From NCBI RefSeq assembly GCF_027744825.2, contig NW_026527054.1, positions 62,001 through 126,000 on the forward strand: 64,000 nucleotides of DNA, written 5' to 3'. The notes under the pieces were generated by a model, which was given only the letters and a program-made list of their open reading frames with translations, was not told the origin of the DNA and searched no databases. The position numbers and the translations under genes were made by a program. Shown in pieces: positions 63,901-64,000 of the stretch (position 1 is its first letter; every line of letters starts with the position of its first letter). The DNA is from Synchiropus splendidus. Taxonomy: Eukaryota; Chordata; Actinopteri; Syngnathiformes; Callionymidae.

Positions 63901-63924
63901 AAACATAAAAATGTTGATAACTTT

Positions 63925-64000
63925 TGAAAAACACTTCAGACAGCTTAGATTTGATGTGCAACTACTAGAAAGACCCTTTCTGCTATTGTGGGAGGAGAAA
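63925..64000 (+). repeat. Array continuing past block A2, 4-monomer re-entry
   Basis: From 63,925 (TTTTGAAAAAC) the sequence follows 63,173 onward, 752 bp earlier, with GTGCAACTACTAG and GTGGGAGGAGA. It does not follow the GATGGGCAACAACG monomer that comes after A1 at 21,110. The array is cut by the window edge. Confidence 0.7.

Larger units (their letters stand above)
43712..63924 (+). repeat. Block A2: right copy of ~21 kb duplicated satellite segment
   Basis: This is the second copy of block A1, in the same orientation, 20,213 bp. Long stretches are identical to A1. I noticed only about 15-25 substitutions by eye, for example GTTATCAG at ~1,892 versus GTTTTCAG at ~45,684, and GATGTGCAAC at ~8,760 versus GATTTGCAAC at ~52,541. 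It lacks the 1,503 bp tandem duplication of A1 and two further segments. It retains three segments that A1 lacks plus one 540 bp segment. Beyond 63,924 it no longer follows the sequence that comes after A1. Confidence 0.95.
1..64000 (+). repeat. 188 bp satellite array, head to tail, entire window
   Basis: The same ~188 base unit recurs from the first to the last base, about 340 times. Successive TTGATAAC starts fall 188 apart (for example 70 and 258; 43,663 and 43,851). All copies have the same orientation, and I found no inverted block and no non-satellite insertion. Most monomers differ by scattered substitutions and 1-3 base indels. Large higher-order blocks are nearly identical. Known biology: arrays of nucleosome-length monomers with higher-order structure typify centromeric or pericentromeric heterochromatin in plants and animals. 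The centromere role is inferred, since nothing in the sequence proves CENH3/CENP-A loading. I do not recognise the family. There is no protein-coding gene anywhere in this interval. Confidence 0.98.

Noticed and set aside
1..64000. Open reading frames of 60-132 codons on both strands, with recurring peptides (for example frames with LITLEKHFRQLRFDVQL or FSKVINIFMFGVPE)
   Set aside because: They are the same frames of the satellite unit repeated. The unit of 188 bp is not a multiple of 3, so frames shift at each monomer. The peptides vary as neutral DNA would, and there is no ribosome-site, promoter or codon pattern to support a gene.
1..64000. CRISPR array
   Set aside because: The repeats are contiguous 188 bp units without unique spacers and show higher-order structure, which is satellite and not CRISPR organisation.
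1..64000. Rolling-circle or LTR mobile element origin of the array
   Set aside because: No terminal repeats, target-site duplications, polymerase, integrase or helicase motifs, and no primer-binding or polypurine tracts were found.

Overview
The whole window is one uninterrupted satellite DNA array. About 340 copies of a ~188 bp monomer run head to tail in one orientation, with no gene, RNA gene, transposon, CRISPR array or unique sequence that I can support. The monomer is about 40% G+C by hand count of the consensus. It is easily followed by TTGATAACTTTGG at its start, a HindIII-type AAGCTT near position 101, a GAAAACGCGTTTTC palindrome at 132-145 and CCAAACATAAAAATG at its end. This architecture is that of eukaryotic centromeric or pericentromeric heterochromatin: a nucleosome-sized unit, higher-order repeats, and near-identical multi-kilobase blocks. 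CpG sites in the monomer are the main positions that vary by transitions, which suggests a host that methylates cytosine, such as a plant or vertebrate. I do not recognise the satellite family and cannot name the species.

Layout. Block A1 (119-21,109) is repeated almost base for base as block A2 (43,712-63,924). Block B (21,110-43,711) lies between them. The A copies differ by few substitutions but by seven larger indels, each close to a whole number of monomers (188, 188, 188, 1503, 750, 540 and 752 bp). This is the signature of unequal exchange in register. Within A there are older nested duplications: a 376 bp dimer, a 5-6-monomer unit near 6.6-8.7 kb, and a ~2.2-2.4 kb unit near 14-19 kb whose two copies carry private variants that are kept in both A1 and A2.

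Block B starts with about 3 kb of more divergent, less duplicated monomers (21.1-24.1 kb). It then passes through stacked local duplications of 753, 752, 564 and 1504 bp (26.8-33.6 kb). Next comes a variable higher-order repeat of about 6-8 monomers (35.8-41.9 kb), followed by a mosaic tail that resembles the 28-35 kb part.

No genes work together here. Open frames of 60-132 codons exist on both strands, but they are the same few frames of the monomer repeated. Because 188 is not a multiple of 3, each frame shifts at every monomer. I treat them as non-coding. The interest of the window is the readable history of amplification, deletion and homogenisation, plus a cluster of dyad symmetries in the monomer.
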